From: Jonesiaceae bacterium BS-20
GTDB lineage: Bacteria > Actinomycetota > Actinomycetes > Actinomycetales > Cellulomonadaceae
DNA: 64,000 nt
Reading direction: 5' to 3'
Assembly: GCA_039995105.1 (NCBI GenBank)
Contig: CP146203.1
Coordinates: forward strand, 2,976,001 to 3,040,000
In this document: positions 1-8,411 of the stretch, one piece after another
Position numbering within the stretch: position 1 is the first letter of the stretch
Layout of the letters: every line of letters begins with the position of its first letter
The notes under the pieces: model-generated
The model's database searches: none
Told to the model about the DNA's origin: nothing
The model's input: only the letters and a program-made list of their open reading frames with translations
Translations under genes and position numbers: made by a program

Positions 1-224
1 AAATGTTTGAGGCCGATCAAATCTTGATGACCAGCGTTGACACCGGTTGGATAACGGATGAACGCCCGCACGTTACCAAGGTTCGGCTAGCCGAGGAGGG
101 CTTCCATGCACCCCTCGACCTAGTCGACGGCGCGGCCCGCGTATATGACCCAATTGTGCGCGGCGAGGCCGGCGAGGATCTCTATGGCTGCTTCCTCAAG
201 GACTACGCTCCGGGCAAATGGTAA
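1..224 (+). CDS. SDR-type oxidoreductase, C-terminal fragment (5' end outside window)
   Basis: This is the last ~74 codons of a gene that enters from the left edge and stops at TAA 222-224. The frame is open to the edge, so the ATG at position 3 is internal or accidental. The pieces VDTGW, PLDLVDGAARVYDPI and FLKDYAPGKW resemble the tail of a group of short-chain dehydrogenase/reductases, where the sequence after the catalytic core ends in a conserved FLKDY...W. The NAD(P)-binding and Ser-Tyr-Lys parts lie outside the window, so substrate and cofactor cannot be named. It converges on the mutT-like gene with only four bases between them. The family call rests on recalled motif similarity only. 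Confidence 0.5.
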   Translation, partial: MFEADQILMTSVDTGWITDERPHVTKVRLAEEGFHAPLDLVDGAARVYDPIVRGEAGEDLYGCFLKDYAPGKW

Positions 225-228
225 TCGC

Positions 229-642
229 TTAGAAGTAGCTGCGCAGGTGCTCGACTATCGCCACGTCACCATCTAACCAATCGAGGCTGGAAAATTCTGA
301 CGGACTAATCCATTGCAGTGCGTCATGTTCGATGAGGGGCTGCGGATCACCGCTGGTAATTTGGGCGAACCAAAGGCGCATGATGTGCCGCTCAGTAATG
401 GGCCAATCCGTGTACTGCGCACTGACCACTTGGGCACCAAGATCCGCTTGGACTCCAAGTTCCTCTCGCAGTTCGCGGTGCAGAGCTTCTTGGTCGCTCT
501 CCCCTAACTCAGCCTTACCACCGGGAAATTCCCAGCGCCCGGCAATGGCCGCGGGCTGTTTGCGCCGGGCCGCCAGCATCTTTGTGGGGTTCTCTAAGTC
601 ATCTACGATTACGGCCGCAACAACCAGAATTTTCTCAGACAT
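229..642 (-). CDS. Nudix (MutT-type) hydrolase
   Basis: A 137-residue Nudix hydrolase, probably of the 8-oxo-dGTP/oxidised-nucleotide cleaning type. The Nudix box GX5EX7REUXEEXGU lies at about residues 41-63 (GGKAELGE...RELREELG), preceded by the WEFPGGK segment typical of MutT/CTP-pyrophosphohydrolase-like members. I chose the ATG at 642 because GGAAGG lies just upstream. An upstream in-frame start at 699 would add 19 atypical residues and lies in a hairpin. The total length fits the family. The exact nucleotide substrate cannot be read from the sequence. Confidence 0.88.
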   Translation of the reverse strand: MSEKILVVAAVIVDDLENPTKMLAARRKQPAAIAGRWEFPGGKAELGESDQEALHRELREELGVQADLGAQVVSAQYTDWPITERHIMRLWFAQITSGDPQPLIEHDALQWISPSEFSSLDWLDGDVAIVEHLRSYF

Positions 643-669
643 GACCCGCAACCTTCCGCCCAAACAAGA

Positions 670-699
670 ATGAGTAAGGCCCTGTGGGGCCCCACTCAT
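670..699 (-). terminator. Hairpin after the LuxR/aminotransferase unit
   Basis: An inverted repeat ATGAGT..GGCCC (loop TGTG) GGGCC..ACTCAT with one two-base mismatch. On the minus strand it is followed by a T-rich stretch (TCTTGTTTG). It sits between the LuxR-type gene and the mutT-like gene, both read leftward, and could end the upstream transcript. Confidence 0.45.
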
Positions 700-794
700 C
701 TTATTCCTTACACCGCGTTAGATTCGGGAGTGTCCAACACACAATGTGAGGTCGTCTATCTCTAGGCTGGTAGTTTTGGCAGCCGTAAGGTTTA

Positions 795-1043
795 TTACTG
801 TTTGTGAATACCCACCGTGCGAGCCCACTGAACAGCATCAGCGCGCGTGGAGACTCCAAGTTTGCGGTACACACTACGCACCTGTGATTTCACGGTGTTG
901 CGGGTGACAAAGAGTCTTGACGCAACCTCTTCCAGGGTGATTTCCTCTGAGAGGTTGGCCAGCACCACACGCTCGCGCTGGGTCAAAAAACCTGTGGCTT
1001 CATTGCCTTGAATGCGGTCCATAACGGTCATTACTTCCTCCAT
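795..1043 (-). CDS. Small LuxR-type HTH regulator
   Basis: About 82 residues, consisting almost entirely of a LuxR/GerE-type helix-turn-helix: LTQRERVVLANL, then EEVASRLFVTRNTVKSQVRS and VYRKLGVSTRADAV, the usual four-helix pattern of NarL/LuxR output domains. No receiver or sensor domain is present. Longer readings exist up to 1166 but begin with TTG and add an unconserved, Cys/Phe-rich stretch. The ATG at 1043 (AGGA upstream) or the ATG at 1031 (GGAGGA upstream) is more likely. It lies directly downstream of the aminotransferase on the same strand and may be co-transcribed. Its targets are unknown. Confidence 0.7.
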   Translation of the reverse strand: MEEVMTVMDRIQGNEATGFLTQRERVVLANLSEEITLEEVASRLFVTRNTVKSQVRSVYRKLGVSTRADAVQWARTVGIHKQ

Positions 1044-1166
1044 CAATCCTGCGCCACCGGTAGGCGGCTTAACCTTCTGCTTGCTAAGAGAAGGGAAAGC
1101 CGCTGCTATTACGCAGAAATGAAAGAAGTTTTGTAGATCACAAAATTTATTGCGATTTATCCGCAA

Positions 1167-2336
1167 TTAGAGGGCATTTTGCCACCGTACAATTCGGTCA
1201 ATCGCCTGGGCCACTGCCTCCGCAGATGACGCAAAGCTCAGCCGGACCCACTCGCTTCCGTTCACAGAGTCAAAGTCAGTTCCAGGAGTCACCGCCACAC
1301 CTGCCTCATCCAGTAGGCGAGCACACCACGTCACAGAGTCCAAGCCACTCGCCGCAATATTGGCGTAAATGTAGAACGCACCATCGGCCGGCGCAACCTT
1401 GTCCCACCCCAAATCCTCGAGGCGGTCCAAGATGATCTGCCGCGATTCTTGGTACTTGACCACGCTTTGCTGTGAGGACGCGTAACCCTCCGGGCTAAAC
1501 GCCGCGATTGCAGCATGCTGCGAGAGCGCAGGTGGGCACAGAGCCACATTTCCGGCTAGGGCACCGGCCGGTCCGATCAGGTCTTTGGGCAACAACAACC
1601 AACCCAAACGCCAGCCGGTCATGGCCCAGTACTTAGAAAAAGAGTTGACCACAACTACGCCATCGTCCAAGTATTTGGCAGCGGTCGCGGTGACTACCTC
1701 ATCGGTATAGGTAATACCGTGGTAGATCTCATCGCTAATGAGCCGCACGTCAAAGTCCGTGCACCAACGAGCCAGGTTCTCCAACTCAGACGGGGTCAGC
1801 ATGGTTCCCGTGGGGTTGGCGGGGCTTGCCACAATCACGCCGTCAAGCCCACCCTCGTAATACACCTGCCGTAGTTGGGAGACGGTGGGTTGGTAACGGC
1901 TCTGCGGTCCGCAGTCGAGTTCAACGACCTCGATTCCCAGCGAAGTCAAGATGTTCTTATATGCAGGGTATCCGGGGCGCGCCAAGGCAACGCGGTCGCC
2001 CGGATCAAACGCGGCCATGAACGCCAGCATGAATCCACCCGATGATCCCGTGGTGATAGCGACTTGCGCTGGGTCCACATCCACTTCGTACCAGCGCTGA
2101 TAGTGCGCGGCAATTTCTTGGCGCAGCGCAGGTACACCCATCGGCTCGGTGTAGCCCAGGTCCTCGGTACGCAGCACCTCGATAGCCCGGTTCCGCACGA
2201 CCTCGGACGCCCCGGCGGCTGGCTCCCCGGCACACAGAGACAAGATATCTTCCCCGGCAGCACGGCGCGCATTGGCTGCGGCCAAGATTTCCATAACGGC
2301 AAAGAGCGGGATTTGGGAACGAGCTGAGGTCTTCAT
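1167..2336 (-). CDS. PLP-dependent aminotransferase, class I/II
   Basis: A 389-residue fold-type I aminotransferase. Visible motifs are GEPAAGASEVV near residue 37, the substrate/PLP region TTGSSGGFMLAF near 95, the SPANPTGTM segment near 171, SDEIYHGITY near 201 and the PLP-Schiff-base lysine in NSFSKYWAMTGWRLGW at about Lys235. Length and motif order match aspartate/alanine/valine-pyruvate-type enzymes. Substrate specificity cannot be decided. The short LuxR-type gene follows immediately on the same strand, suggesting a two-gene unit. The ATG is preceded by a weak GAGGG-containing site. Confidence 0.9.
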   Translation of the reverse strand: MKTSARSQIPLFAVMEILAAANARRAAGEDILSLCAGEPAAGASEVVRNRAIEVLRTEDLGYTEPMGVPALRQEIAAHYQRWYEVDVDPAQVAITTGSSGGFMLAFMAAFDPGDRVALARPGYPAYKNILTSLGIEVVELDCGPQSRYQPTVSQLRQVYYEGGLDGVIVASPANPTGTMLTPSELENLARWCTDFDVRLISDEIYHGITYTDEVVTATAAKYLDDGVVVVNSFSKYWAMTGWRLGWLLLPKDLIGPAGALAGNVALCPPALSQHAAIAAFSPEGYASSQQSVVKYQESRQIILDRLEDLGWDKVAPADGAFYIYANIAASGLDSVTWCARLLDEAGVAVTPGTDFDSVNGSEWVRLSFASSAEAVAQAIDRIVRWQNAL

Positions 2337-2472
2337 ACCCTCATCTTTTCATGTTCTTGCTTCTCGATGCCTAAGGCACGTTTTTTGGACTCGCACGCGA
2401 ATTCCACTGGGTTAAGAAACAGCCTTCCGGACTCTTATCACCGCTCCCCCAAAGAGCAGTTTGGGAATTTCG

Positions 2473-2517
2473 TTGACATACTCACCGGCGGCCTATACGC
2501 TCTCTGTAATCGTTTAC
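2473..2517 (+). promoter_or_regulatory. Promoter and LacI-type operator of the nucleoside/ribose regulator gene
   Basis: TTGACA at 2473-2478 is a consensus -35 box. TACGCT at 2496-2501 is a plausible -10 at 17-bp spacing. The near-palindrome GTAATCGTTTAC at 2506-2517 (centre CG, as in LacI/GalR-family operators) overlaps the expected transcription start. The same 12-mer recurs exactly at 4619-4630, before the MFS gene. This suggests autoregulation by the LacI-type protein encoded immediately downstream. The assignment of the regulator to these sites is inferred. Confidence 0.7.
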
Positions 2518-2526
2518 GGAGGAGCA

Positions 2527-3546
2527 ATGAAGCAGGTAATCAGGAAGCGAGCAACCCTCAGGCAAGTCGCTGACCAAGCTCAGGTCTCGACCGCTACGGT
2601 GTCCCGGGTGCTCTCTGGAGCGGACCCCGTGGCAGCGGACAAGGCAGAACGCGTACGTGCGGCTGCCGCCCTGTTGAACTATGAACCAAACCGGTTCGCT
2701 AGTGGATTACGACGGAATAGGACGGGCAACATTGGCCTAATCCTGCCCGGCTTCACCAACGATTTCTTCTTCCAACTCATTGCCCAATCGGTCGAAGTAG
2801 GGCGTGAAGAGGGGTATTCAGTGCTAGTCACAGGTAGCGAGGATCCCGAGGACGAAGCCCAGAATCTCATCAAGAGCCAACTAGTCGACGGCATCCTCAT
2901 TGTTGCGGCCCATACCTCCAATCAGTCCGCCGTACTGAACGAAAGCCCCGTGCCCATTGTTGGCTTTGACCGCGCCCCCTTTGAGAGGAACTACCCACTA
3001 GTACACGTCGACAACGAACACGGCGGATGGGAAGTCACCCGGTACCTGCTTGATACCGGTGCACGCACCGTCGCACACATCGCGGGCCCATCCGAGGTGC
3101 TGGCCAGCGCTAGGCGGCAGGCGGGGTATGAACGGGCACTGCTCGAGTCTGGTCTGTCGGTGGATGATCGCCTCATAGTCACGGGAGACTTCACCTCGGA
3201 GGCAGGTCATGCTGCCGCACGCCAACTGCTGCAAAGCTCGGGCAAGCCCGTTGACGCAATTTTTGCCGCAAACGACCTCATGGCTATCGGAGCAATGAGG
3301 GCGGCATCGGAACTGGGCATGGCTATTCCTGAGGAATTAGTCGTAGTCGGTTTCGATGGCATCACCTCTGGAAACTTCACTGTTCCAGGCCTCACCACCT
3401 ATGTGCAACCCATCGCTAAGATGGCACGCCTAGCCATGCTCCGGCTGATCGAATCCATCGACAATCCCGAAAATCAGCGCAATCGCGAGCAGATCATGGT
3501 CAATGGAGATCTCATTGTCCGTGAATCCAGCAGCACCCGGGATTAA
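2527..3546 (+). CDS. LacI-family transcriptional regulator
   Basis: A 339-residue LacI/GalR regulator. The N-terminus has the family HTH (TLRQVADQAQVSTATVSRVLSG) followed by the hinge helix region (NYEPNRFASGLR). The rest is a periplasmic-binding-protein-like ligand domain (NIGLILPGFTNDFFFQLI, DGILIVAA, VVGFDGI). I chose the ATG at 2527, which has GGAGGA just upstream. A longer TTG reading from 2461 would run through the promoter and operator. It probably controls the following nucleoside hydrolase, MFS transporter and ribokinase in response to a nucleoside or ribose, since a matching operator precedes both its own gene and the transporter. Confidence 0.92.
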   Translation: MKQVIRKRATLRQVADQAQVSTATVSRVLSGADPVAADKAERVRAAAALLNYEPNRFASGLRRNRTGNIGLILPGFTNDFFFQLIAQSVEVGREEGYSVLVTGSEDPEDEAQNLIKSQLVDGILIVAAHTSNQSAVLNESPVPIVGFDRAPFERNYPLVHVDNEHGGWEVTRYLLDTGARTVAHIAGPSEVLASARRQAGYERALLESGLSVDDRLIVTGDFTSEAGHAAARQLLQSSGKPVDAIFAANDLMAIGAMRAASELGMAIPEELVVVGFDGITSGNFTVPGLTTYVQPIAKMARLAMLRLIESIDNPENQRNREQIMVNGDLIVRESSSTRD

Positions 3547-3656
3547 CTCAGCCTGAGCTCAATCACCCAAGCCACCACCACCTACGTTTCATCGGGCACA
3601 AACCAAATACTTACCATGCAAGAGTCGCAGCATCGCGGCCATTTCAAAGGAGAAAC

Positions 3657-4622
3657 ATGAGCAATCAACCCGCACGGAAGATCTACCTCGACTGCGATCC
3701 CGGCATTGACGATTCACTGGCGCTGGGCTACCTCGTTGCCAGCCCACTGGTCGAACTGCTGGGCGTTGGTTCCGTCTTTGGCAACACCCATGCCACCACC
3801 GGAGCCCAAAATGCATGCGACTGGCTTTCACTCATGGGGGCAGCCGATGTTCCGGTCGCCATTGGGGCTACCAACCCCAGCCACGGCGAATACCACGGCG
3901 GCCCTACTTGGATTCACGGCGAGCATGGCACCGGCACCGTCGTTCTGCCGCGTTCAGAGAAAAAGCCCATCGATATGTCTGCGGCTGAATTGATTGTGGA
4001 CCTCGCCCGCCAGCACCCAGGCGAACTCGAACTCATCACGGTTGGACCCATGACCAACATTGCCCTCGCGCTCGAGCTTGAACCAGAACTGCCACGGCTT
4101 GTAAAGCACCTCACCCTCATGGGCGGGACTGCCCTACACCCGGGAAACATCTCTCCTGTGACCGAGGCGAACGTTGGAAAGGATCCCGAATCCTCCCGCA
4201 AGGTCTTTGCCCAGCCCTGGCCCATGACCATGGTTGGTCTGGACGTAACTTTGACAAACACATTCGAAGAAAAGCACCGTCAGGCTCTGCTTAACTCCTC
4301 AAGCACCGCCGCACGAACACTCGCTGAAGTCTTGGACTTCTACTTTGACTTCCACATAGGCGTGTTCGGTCGCCGCTGCTCAGCTCTCCACGATCCGCTG
4401 GCCGCAGCTATCGGTGCGGGCGGTATCAAGCCACAGTTGGCTCCGGTAGTGAACGTAGAGATTGATGACACCTCTGGCCCCGGACGAGGGCAGACCATTT
4501 GTTCTTTAGGCGGCAAGTATCTGGGTTACCCGGAGCAAGAGGGCGCGCACTGCAGCGTGGTTCTCGAGACCGGAACCGATGCTGCAGCCCACCTGGTCGA
4601 TATTTTGACGACCCTTCCGTAA
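3657..4622 (+). CDS. Inosine/uridine-preferring nucleoside hydrolase
   Basis: A 321-residue nucleoside N-ribohydrolase that cleaves nucleosides to base and ribose. The diagnostic Ca-binding motif DCDPGIDDSLAL is at residues 12-23. TVGPMTNIALALE and the later LHDPLAAAI segment match the family. The start is preceded by AAAGGAG. It follows the LacI regulator and precedes an MFS transporter and a ribokinase, so the unit can be read as nucleoside uptake, hydrolysis and ribose phosphorylation. Its stop codon overlaps the second copy of the operator. Base preference (purine or pyrimidine) cannot be told. Confidence 0.93.
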   Translation: MSNQPARKIYLDCDPGIDDSLALGYLVASPLVELLGVGSVFGNTHATTGAQNACDWLSLMGAADVPVAIGATNPSHGEYHGGPTWIHGEHGTGTVVLPRSEKKPIDMSAAELIVDLARQHPGELELITVGPMTNIALALELEPELPRLVKHLTLMGGTALHPGNISPVTEANVGKDPESSRKVFAQPWPMTMVGLDVTLTNTFEEKHRQALLNSSSTAARTLAEVLDFYFDFHIGVFGRRCSALHDPLAAAIGAGGIKPQLAPVVNVEIDDTSGPGRGQTICSLGGKYLGYPEQEGAHCSVVLETGTDAAAHLVDILTTLP

Positions 4623-4630
4623 TCGTTTAC
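4619..4630 (+). promoter_or_regulatory. Second LacI-type operator, before the MFS gene
   Basis: GTAATCGTTTAC, identical in 12 of 12 bases to the site at 2506-2517. It overlaps the stop codon of the nucleoside hydrolase and lies about 30 bp before the MFS start. This suggests a second regulated promoter inside the cluster, or a road-block site. Confidence 0.65.
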
Positions 4631-4661
4631 AAGCCTTTTCCTAAGAGAAAGCTAGTCCCTC

Positions 4662-6122
4662 ATGTCATTAAGTAACAGCAAGACAAAAACCAATATTTCT
4701 GCCAACCAGGCAGCGCTTCTTGTTGGCCTCATTATCGCGGTGGTGGCGTTTCAGCTCAACGCCACCATGCTGAATCCGGCCGTCGAGCAGATGCAGTCGG
4801 AGCTTTCTGCGACCACCGCTCAGATTGGGTTTGCCACAGCCTTCTTCTTCCTCTCGAAGGCAATTTTCCAGATCTTCATGCCTCGGCTCTCGGATATGGT
4901 TGGCCGCCGCCGCATCATGACCATCAGCCTGGCGGTCCTCGCCGTGGGAACGGTCATCTCGATGGTGGCCCCATCCGTTGGTTGGCTATACCTTGGCCGC
5001 GCTATCCAGGGTGTTTGCGGGCCGGTATTTACCGTAGCTCTCTTAATCTTGCGGGAGGCATCACGCAGCGAAAAGGAGTACGGCACCAAACTCGGCTTGG
5101 TCATCGCGATCAACGGCGGTGTCGCCGGACTTGACGTGATCCTTGGCGGTTGGCTGTCAGACAACTGGGGCTTCCGCTCCATCTTCGCGTTCACGCTTCT
5201 AGTAACCCTCCTTGCCCTGGTCGCCACGCGTATGTGGATTCCAGAGTCCGCTCCATCGCGCGGCCAACGCATGGACTGGGTCGGAGTATTCTTTATTGCT
5301 ATCTTCTTCATTGGCCTCTCTTGGGTTGTCGGCGGCGACCCATTCTTGCCATTCCCTAGCGTCTGGACCGCGGTCTATGCTGTCATCACCGTCCTTTCCA
5401 TCATCGCTTTTGTCATCCACGAGCGTCGTACCGCGCACCCCCTGATCCCTGCAGACCAGTTGGGCAACCGAGCCATCTGGGCTATGCCCCTAACAACGAT
5501 CCTCACGTTGACCGGCATCATGGCAGTGGTGAACTTGATTGTTCCGTCCTACACCCAGAACGCAACCGCTGGTTGGAGCATGAGCGCAACCACCGCGTCA
5601 CTGCTGTTCATGACCCCGTTCGCGATCATCGGCTGGATAGTCGGCCCATTCGCAGGCCGACTAGCAGGCACCGTTGGCTACAAGCGGCTGTTACAGATCG
5701 GCCTAGCCTCTTCCGTGGGTGTGTTGGCACTGCTGGCACTGTTCGGCCTACATAACCAGTGGGCGTTCGGCATCTTGATCTTCCTCCTTGGCGTGACCTA
5801 CGCCGGAGTCACCAACGTGATGCTCAACGGCCTAGGTATTACCCTCTCACCAAAGAGCGCCCCCGGTTTGCTTCCCGGCCTCAACGGTGCTTCGTTCGGT
5901 ATCGGTGCTGGCCTGAGCTTCACCATTCTTGGCCGATTGGTCACAGCCGGCTCACCAGTCGGTTCCGATTCCGCCGCGGGTTATCAGTTGGCGCTCTGGG
6001 TCAGCGTTGGCATTGTTGCTCTAGCAATGCTGGCCACCGTCCTCTTACCAACCCCAAAACCGTTGGAAGAAGAAGACAACGGTACATCACCCGCTGAAAC
6101 TGTCGGCGGAAATAGCAAGTAA
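4662..6122 (+). CDS. MFS transporter, probable nucleoside/ribose uptake
   Basis: A 486-residue, strongly hydrophobic protein with a major-facilitator pattern of about 12-14 membrane segments. The loop 2-3 signature reads RLSDMVGRRRIM (about residues 72-83). Motif C-like glycine/proline patterns follow. The length and 14-helix look resemble the drug/H+ antiporter-2 branch, although the position between a nucleoside hydrolase and a ribokinase suggests import of nucleosides or ribose. A LacI-type operator lies 30 bp upstream. The C-terminus is acidic and soluble. Substrate is inferred from context only. Confidence 0.85.
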   Translation: MSLSNSKTKTNISANQAALLVGLIIAVVAFQLNATMLNPAVEQMQSELSATTAQIGFATAFFFLSKAIFQIFMPRLSDMVGRRRIMTISLAVLAVGTVISMVAPSVGWLYLGRAIQGVCGPVFTVALLILREASRSEKEYGTKLGLVIAINGGVAGLDVILGGWLSDNWGFRSIFAFTLLVTLLALVATRMWIPESAPSRGQRMDWVGVFFIAIFFIGLSWVVGGDPFLPFPSVWTAVYAVITVLSIIAFVIHERRTAHPLIPADQLGNRAIWAMPLTTILTLTGIMAVVNLIVPSYTQNATAGWSMSATTASLLFMTPFAIIGWIVGPFAGRLAGTVGYKRLLQIGLASSVGVLALLALFGLHNQWAFGILIFLLGVTYAGVTNVMLNGLGITLSPKSAPGLLPGLNGASFGIGAGLSFTILGRLVTAGSPVGSDSAAGYQLALWVSVGIVALAMLATVLLPTPKPLEEEDNGTSPAETVGGNSK

Positions 6123-6133
6123 GTAGAAATAAC

Positions 6134-6171
6134 CCGGTGTCCTAGGCTGCGAATGCAGCCTAGGACACCGG
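6134..6171 (+). terminator. Perfect 17-bp stem hairpin between MFS and ribokinase genes
   Basis: CCGGTGTCCTAGGCTGC, loop GAAT, then the exact complement. There is no T-run, so it may be an intrinsic-like terminator without U tail, an mRNA-stability hairpin, or an attenuator that lowers ribokinase expression. It also argues against a ribokinase start inside the loop at 6153. Confidence 0.6.
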
Positions 6172-6209
6172 CAGTAACAACACCGGCTGCTCCAGAGAAG
6201 GATACGTCC

Positions 6210-7196
6210 ATGCGAGAAAAGCAGTTCCAGCAAATCTGTGTCATCGGATCGATCAATGCGGATCTAACTGTCCGCGCCGCGAGGTTGCCCAAGCCTGGTG
6301 AAAGCGTTGCCGGCGGTCCGCTCCAGGTGCTTCCCGGAGGAAAGTCCGCCAACCAAGCCGCAGCGGCTGGCCGCCTCGGAGCAACGGTATCCCTCGTAGG
6401 CATGGTGGGAGACGACTCCAATGGCGAGATGTTGCTGCGCAGCCTGTCAGCGAACGGCGTGCGCACTACCTCGGTGGGCTGCGCGGAAAACATCGCCACT
6501 GGCACGGCGATGATCACCGTCGACGATCAGGGGGAGAACTTCATCATTGCATCTCCCGGGGCCAACGGCATGGTGGGCCCGGATCTCGTAGATGCCCACG
6601 TGGACCTAATTGAGTCTTGTGGAGTTCTGGGGCTGACCTTTGAAGTTCCTATGGCCGCTAATATACGAGCCGCTGAAATCGCTGCGAACTGCGGAACACA
6701 AGTCGTGTTGAACCCATCCCCGTTCAAACACCCACCCGCCGAGCTCCTACGACACGTGGACGTGCTTGTGGTCAACGAACATGAATTTGGGTTACTTCTT
6801 CCCAACTCGGACCTCCGAGGTGACATTACGGATAGCGCCAGATTTCTCGCCGCACAAGGAGTCCGCTCCGTGGTCATCACCCTCGGGTCTCGTGGTGCTG
6901 GTGTGCTTTTCACCGGTTTGGCTGAAGGTGGCGCTGCTGGCGAGCCACGGTACGCAGAAATTGCAGCACCCAAGGTGGATGCCATCGACACCACAGGATG
7001 TGGCGATGCGTTTACCGGATCGCTCATGCTCGGGCTTGCCACCGGGCAAGAGTTGGCGGACAGCGTTCGCACCGCTTGCGCTGTCGGCGCTTATGCAGCC
7101 ACATCGTTGGGGGCGCAGTCGTCCTATCCCGACTCCGAGCAATTGGCAGTTTTTCTGGCAAGCCAGCCGGCACTCGCAGGAGCTACCGGCTTGTAA
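6210..7196 (+). CDS. rbsK: Ribokinase (PfkB family)
   Basis: A 328-residue PfkB-family sugar kinase that phosphorylates ribose at O5 with ATP. Near the N-terminus GSINADLTV, PKPGE and PGGKSANQAAAAGRLGA form PfkB signature 1. Near the C-terminus DTTGCGDAFTGSLMLGL carries the anion hole and catalytic Asp of signature 2. I chose the ATG at 6210, with GAAGGA upstream. An earlier in-frame start at 6153 sits in a hairpin loop. As the last gene of the LacI-linked set it would capture ribose released by the nucleoside hydrolase. PfkB members are diverse, so the exact sugar is inferred from context. Confidence 0.88.
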   Translation: MREKQFQQICVIGSINADLTVRAARLPKPGESVAGGPLQVLPGGKSANQAAAAGRLGATVSLVGMVGDDSNGEMLLRSLSANGVRTTSVGCAENIATGTAMITVDDQGENFIIASPGANGMVGPDLVDAHVDLIESCGVLGLTFEVPMAANIRAAEIAANCGTQVVLNPSPFKHPPAELLRHVDVLVVNEHEFGLLLPNSDLRGDITDSARFLAAQGVRSVVITLGSRGAGVLFTGLAEGGAAGEPRYAEIAAPKVDAIDTTGCGDAFTGSLMLGLATGQELADSVRTACAVGAYAATSLGAQSSYPDSEQLAVFLASQPALAGATGL

Positions 7197-7229
7197 CGGC
7201 AGGTCTAGAAACTCCCGGACAGCCCCAAC

Positions 7230-8411
7230 CTACTCATCACAGTGGCTCAGGACTCCGCGGGCCTCGAGCTTATTGGCAATGACAAACCCATCCTTGCCAC
7301 GCACACTGAACTTGGGGAAGGCTGCTTCTTCTTCCGATGTCTGCTCCGCGTTGGAGCGATTGGTTGGGAGGGGGTGGGGCGCCTCTTGGTTGTGCGTCCG
7401 TCCGGCTGGATAATCACCCACAGTTCCGTGGGCAAGGACCGCCTGAGTTGGGCTTAGTTGTCTGATGGCGATGCCCGCAACATGATCGGGTTTGGACGCA
7501 GCAAACTCGTCATAGATCAAAGGGTCGCGTTGACCGTCGTCGCCAATCAAGATCCAAGCGATGTTTGGAAAGTCGCTGGCCAGGCGGTGTAACGAACGTT
7601 CCTTGTGTTCCTTACCGGAGCGAAACCAACCCGTATTTGTGGGCCCAAAATCGGTCATCAGCAACGAACCAGCGGGGAATTGGTTGTGGGTAAAAAACCG
7701 TAGCATCGCCGGAACCACATTCCAAGCACCCGTGGAAAGGTAGAACATCGGCATATCTGAGTATTGCGTGCGCAGCCGGTTATACAGTTGAGCCATCCCG
7801 GGAACCGGTTTACGCGCTGACTCATGGACGACCAAGGAGTTCCAAACTGCAAGGAAAAACCTGGGGACTGCTGTAACCATGGCGGTGTCATCAATGTCCG
7901 ATACCAGTCCAAGCCGCTGCTCTGGCCCGATGACCTGCACACCGGCGGTGCTCGTGGCACCGTTCGCGGTCTGTAAGGTCACCTCATGCCACCCGGTCAT
8001 AAGCTGGATCGGGAGAACGGCATCGACATATCCGTCGTGATCAGCCTGGACCGTAAAGGGCTGATCACCAAAGGTCACTGTGACCGCTGCGCGCGGAGCC
8101 TGGACGGTAGAAAAGCTCCGCCACCCACGTACTGAACGGGGTTGGTCCCCCGCTCCTTGAACTGAGCTACGGGTAATCGCTACCCGTTTTTTGGGTGACA
8201 CCACGACTCTGCCCAGGACACGAACCCACTCATTGGCCAGACCGTAGCCCACGTATGGCTCCACGCGTTCCTGCCAGCCAAGGCGCTGAAACAGCCGCAC
8301 CAAGCCAAGGTTGAACTTGGTTTCAGCCCGCAAAGCCCAGTGTTGTTGGGTCCACTGCGGGCGGCTCGTCGAGTGCGGATGCGCAGGAGCAGGAGATTTC
8401 GATGCTTCCAT
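7230..8411 (-). CDS. APP1-type phosphatase-domain protein (DUF2183)
   Basis: A 393-residue protein with an APP1/LNS2-like phosphatase domain in its second half. LVSDIDDTAMVTAVP carries the HAD-like DxDxT nucleophile motif, followed by PVPGMAQLYNRL, FYLSTGAWN and the acidic ILIGDDGQRDPLIYDEF motif. In fungi the domain acts on phosphatidic acid; in actinobacteria the substrate is not established. The first ~190 residues form a beta-rich domain (VEPYVGYGLANEWVRVLGRV) usual for this family. No signal peptide is visible. Its ATG overlaps the stop of the upstream phosphatase gene by one base (TAATG), implying translational coupling. Confidence 0.85.
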   Translation of the reverse strand: MEASKSPAPAHPHSTSRPQWTQQHWALRAETKFNLGLVRLFQRLGWQERVEPYVGYGLANEWVRVLGRVVVSPKKRVAITRSSVQGAGDQPRSVRGWRSFSTVQAPRAAVTVTFGDQPFTVQADHDGYVDAVLPIQLMTGWHEVTLQTANGATSTAGVQVIGPEQRLGLVSDIDDTAMVTAVPRFFLAVWNSLVVHESARKPVPGMAQLYNRLRTQYSDMPMFYLSTGAWNVVPAMLRFFTHNQFPAGSLLMTDFGPTNTGWFRSGKEHKERSLHRLASDFPNIAWILIGDDGQRDPLIYDEFAASKPDHVAGIAIRQLSPTQAVLAHGTVGDYPAGRTHNQEAPHPLPTNRSNAEQTSEEEAAFPKFSVRGKDGFVIANKLEARGVLSHCDE

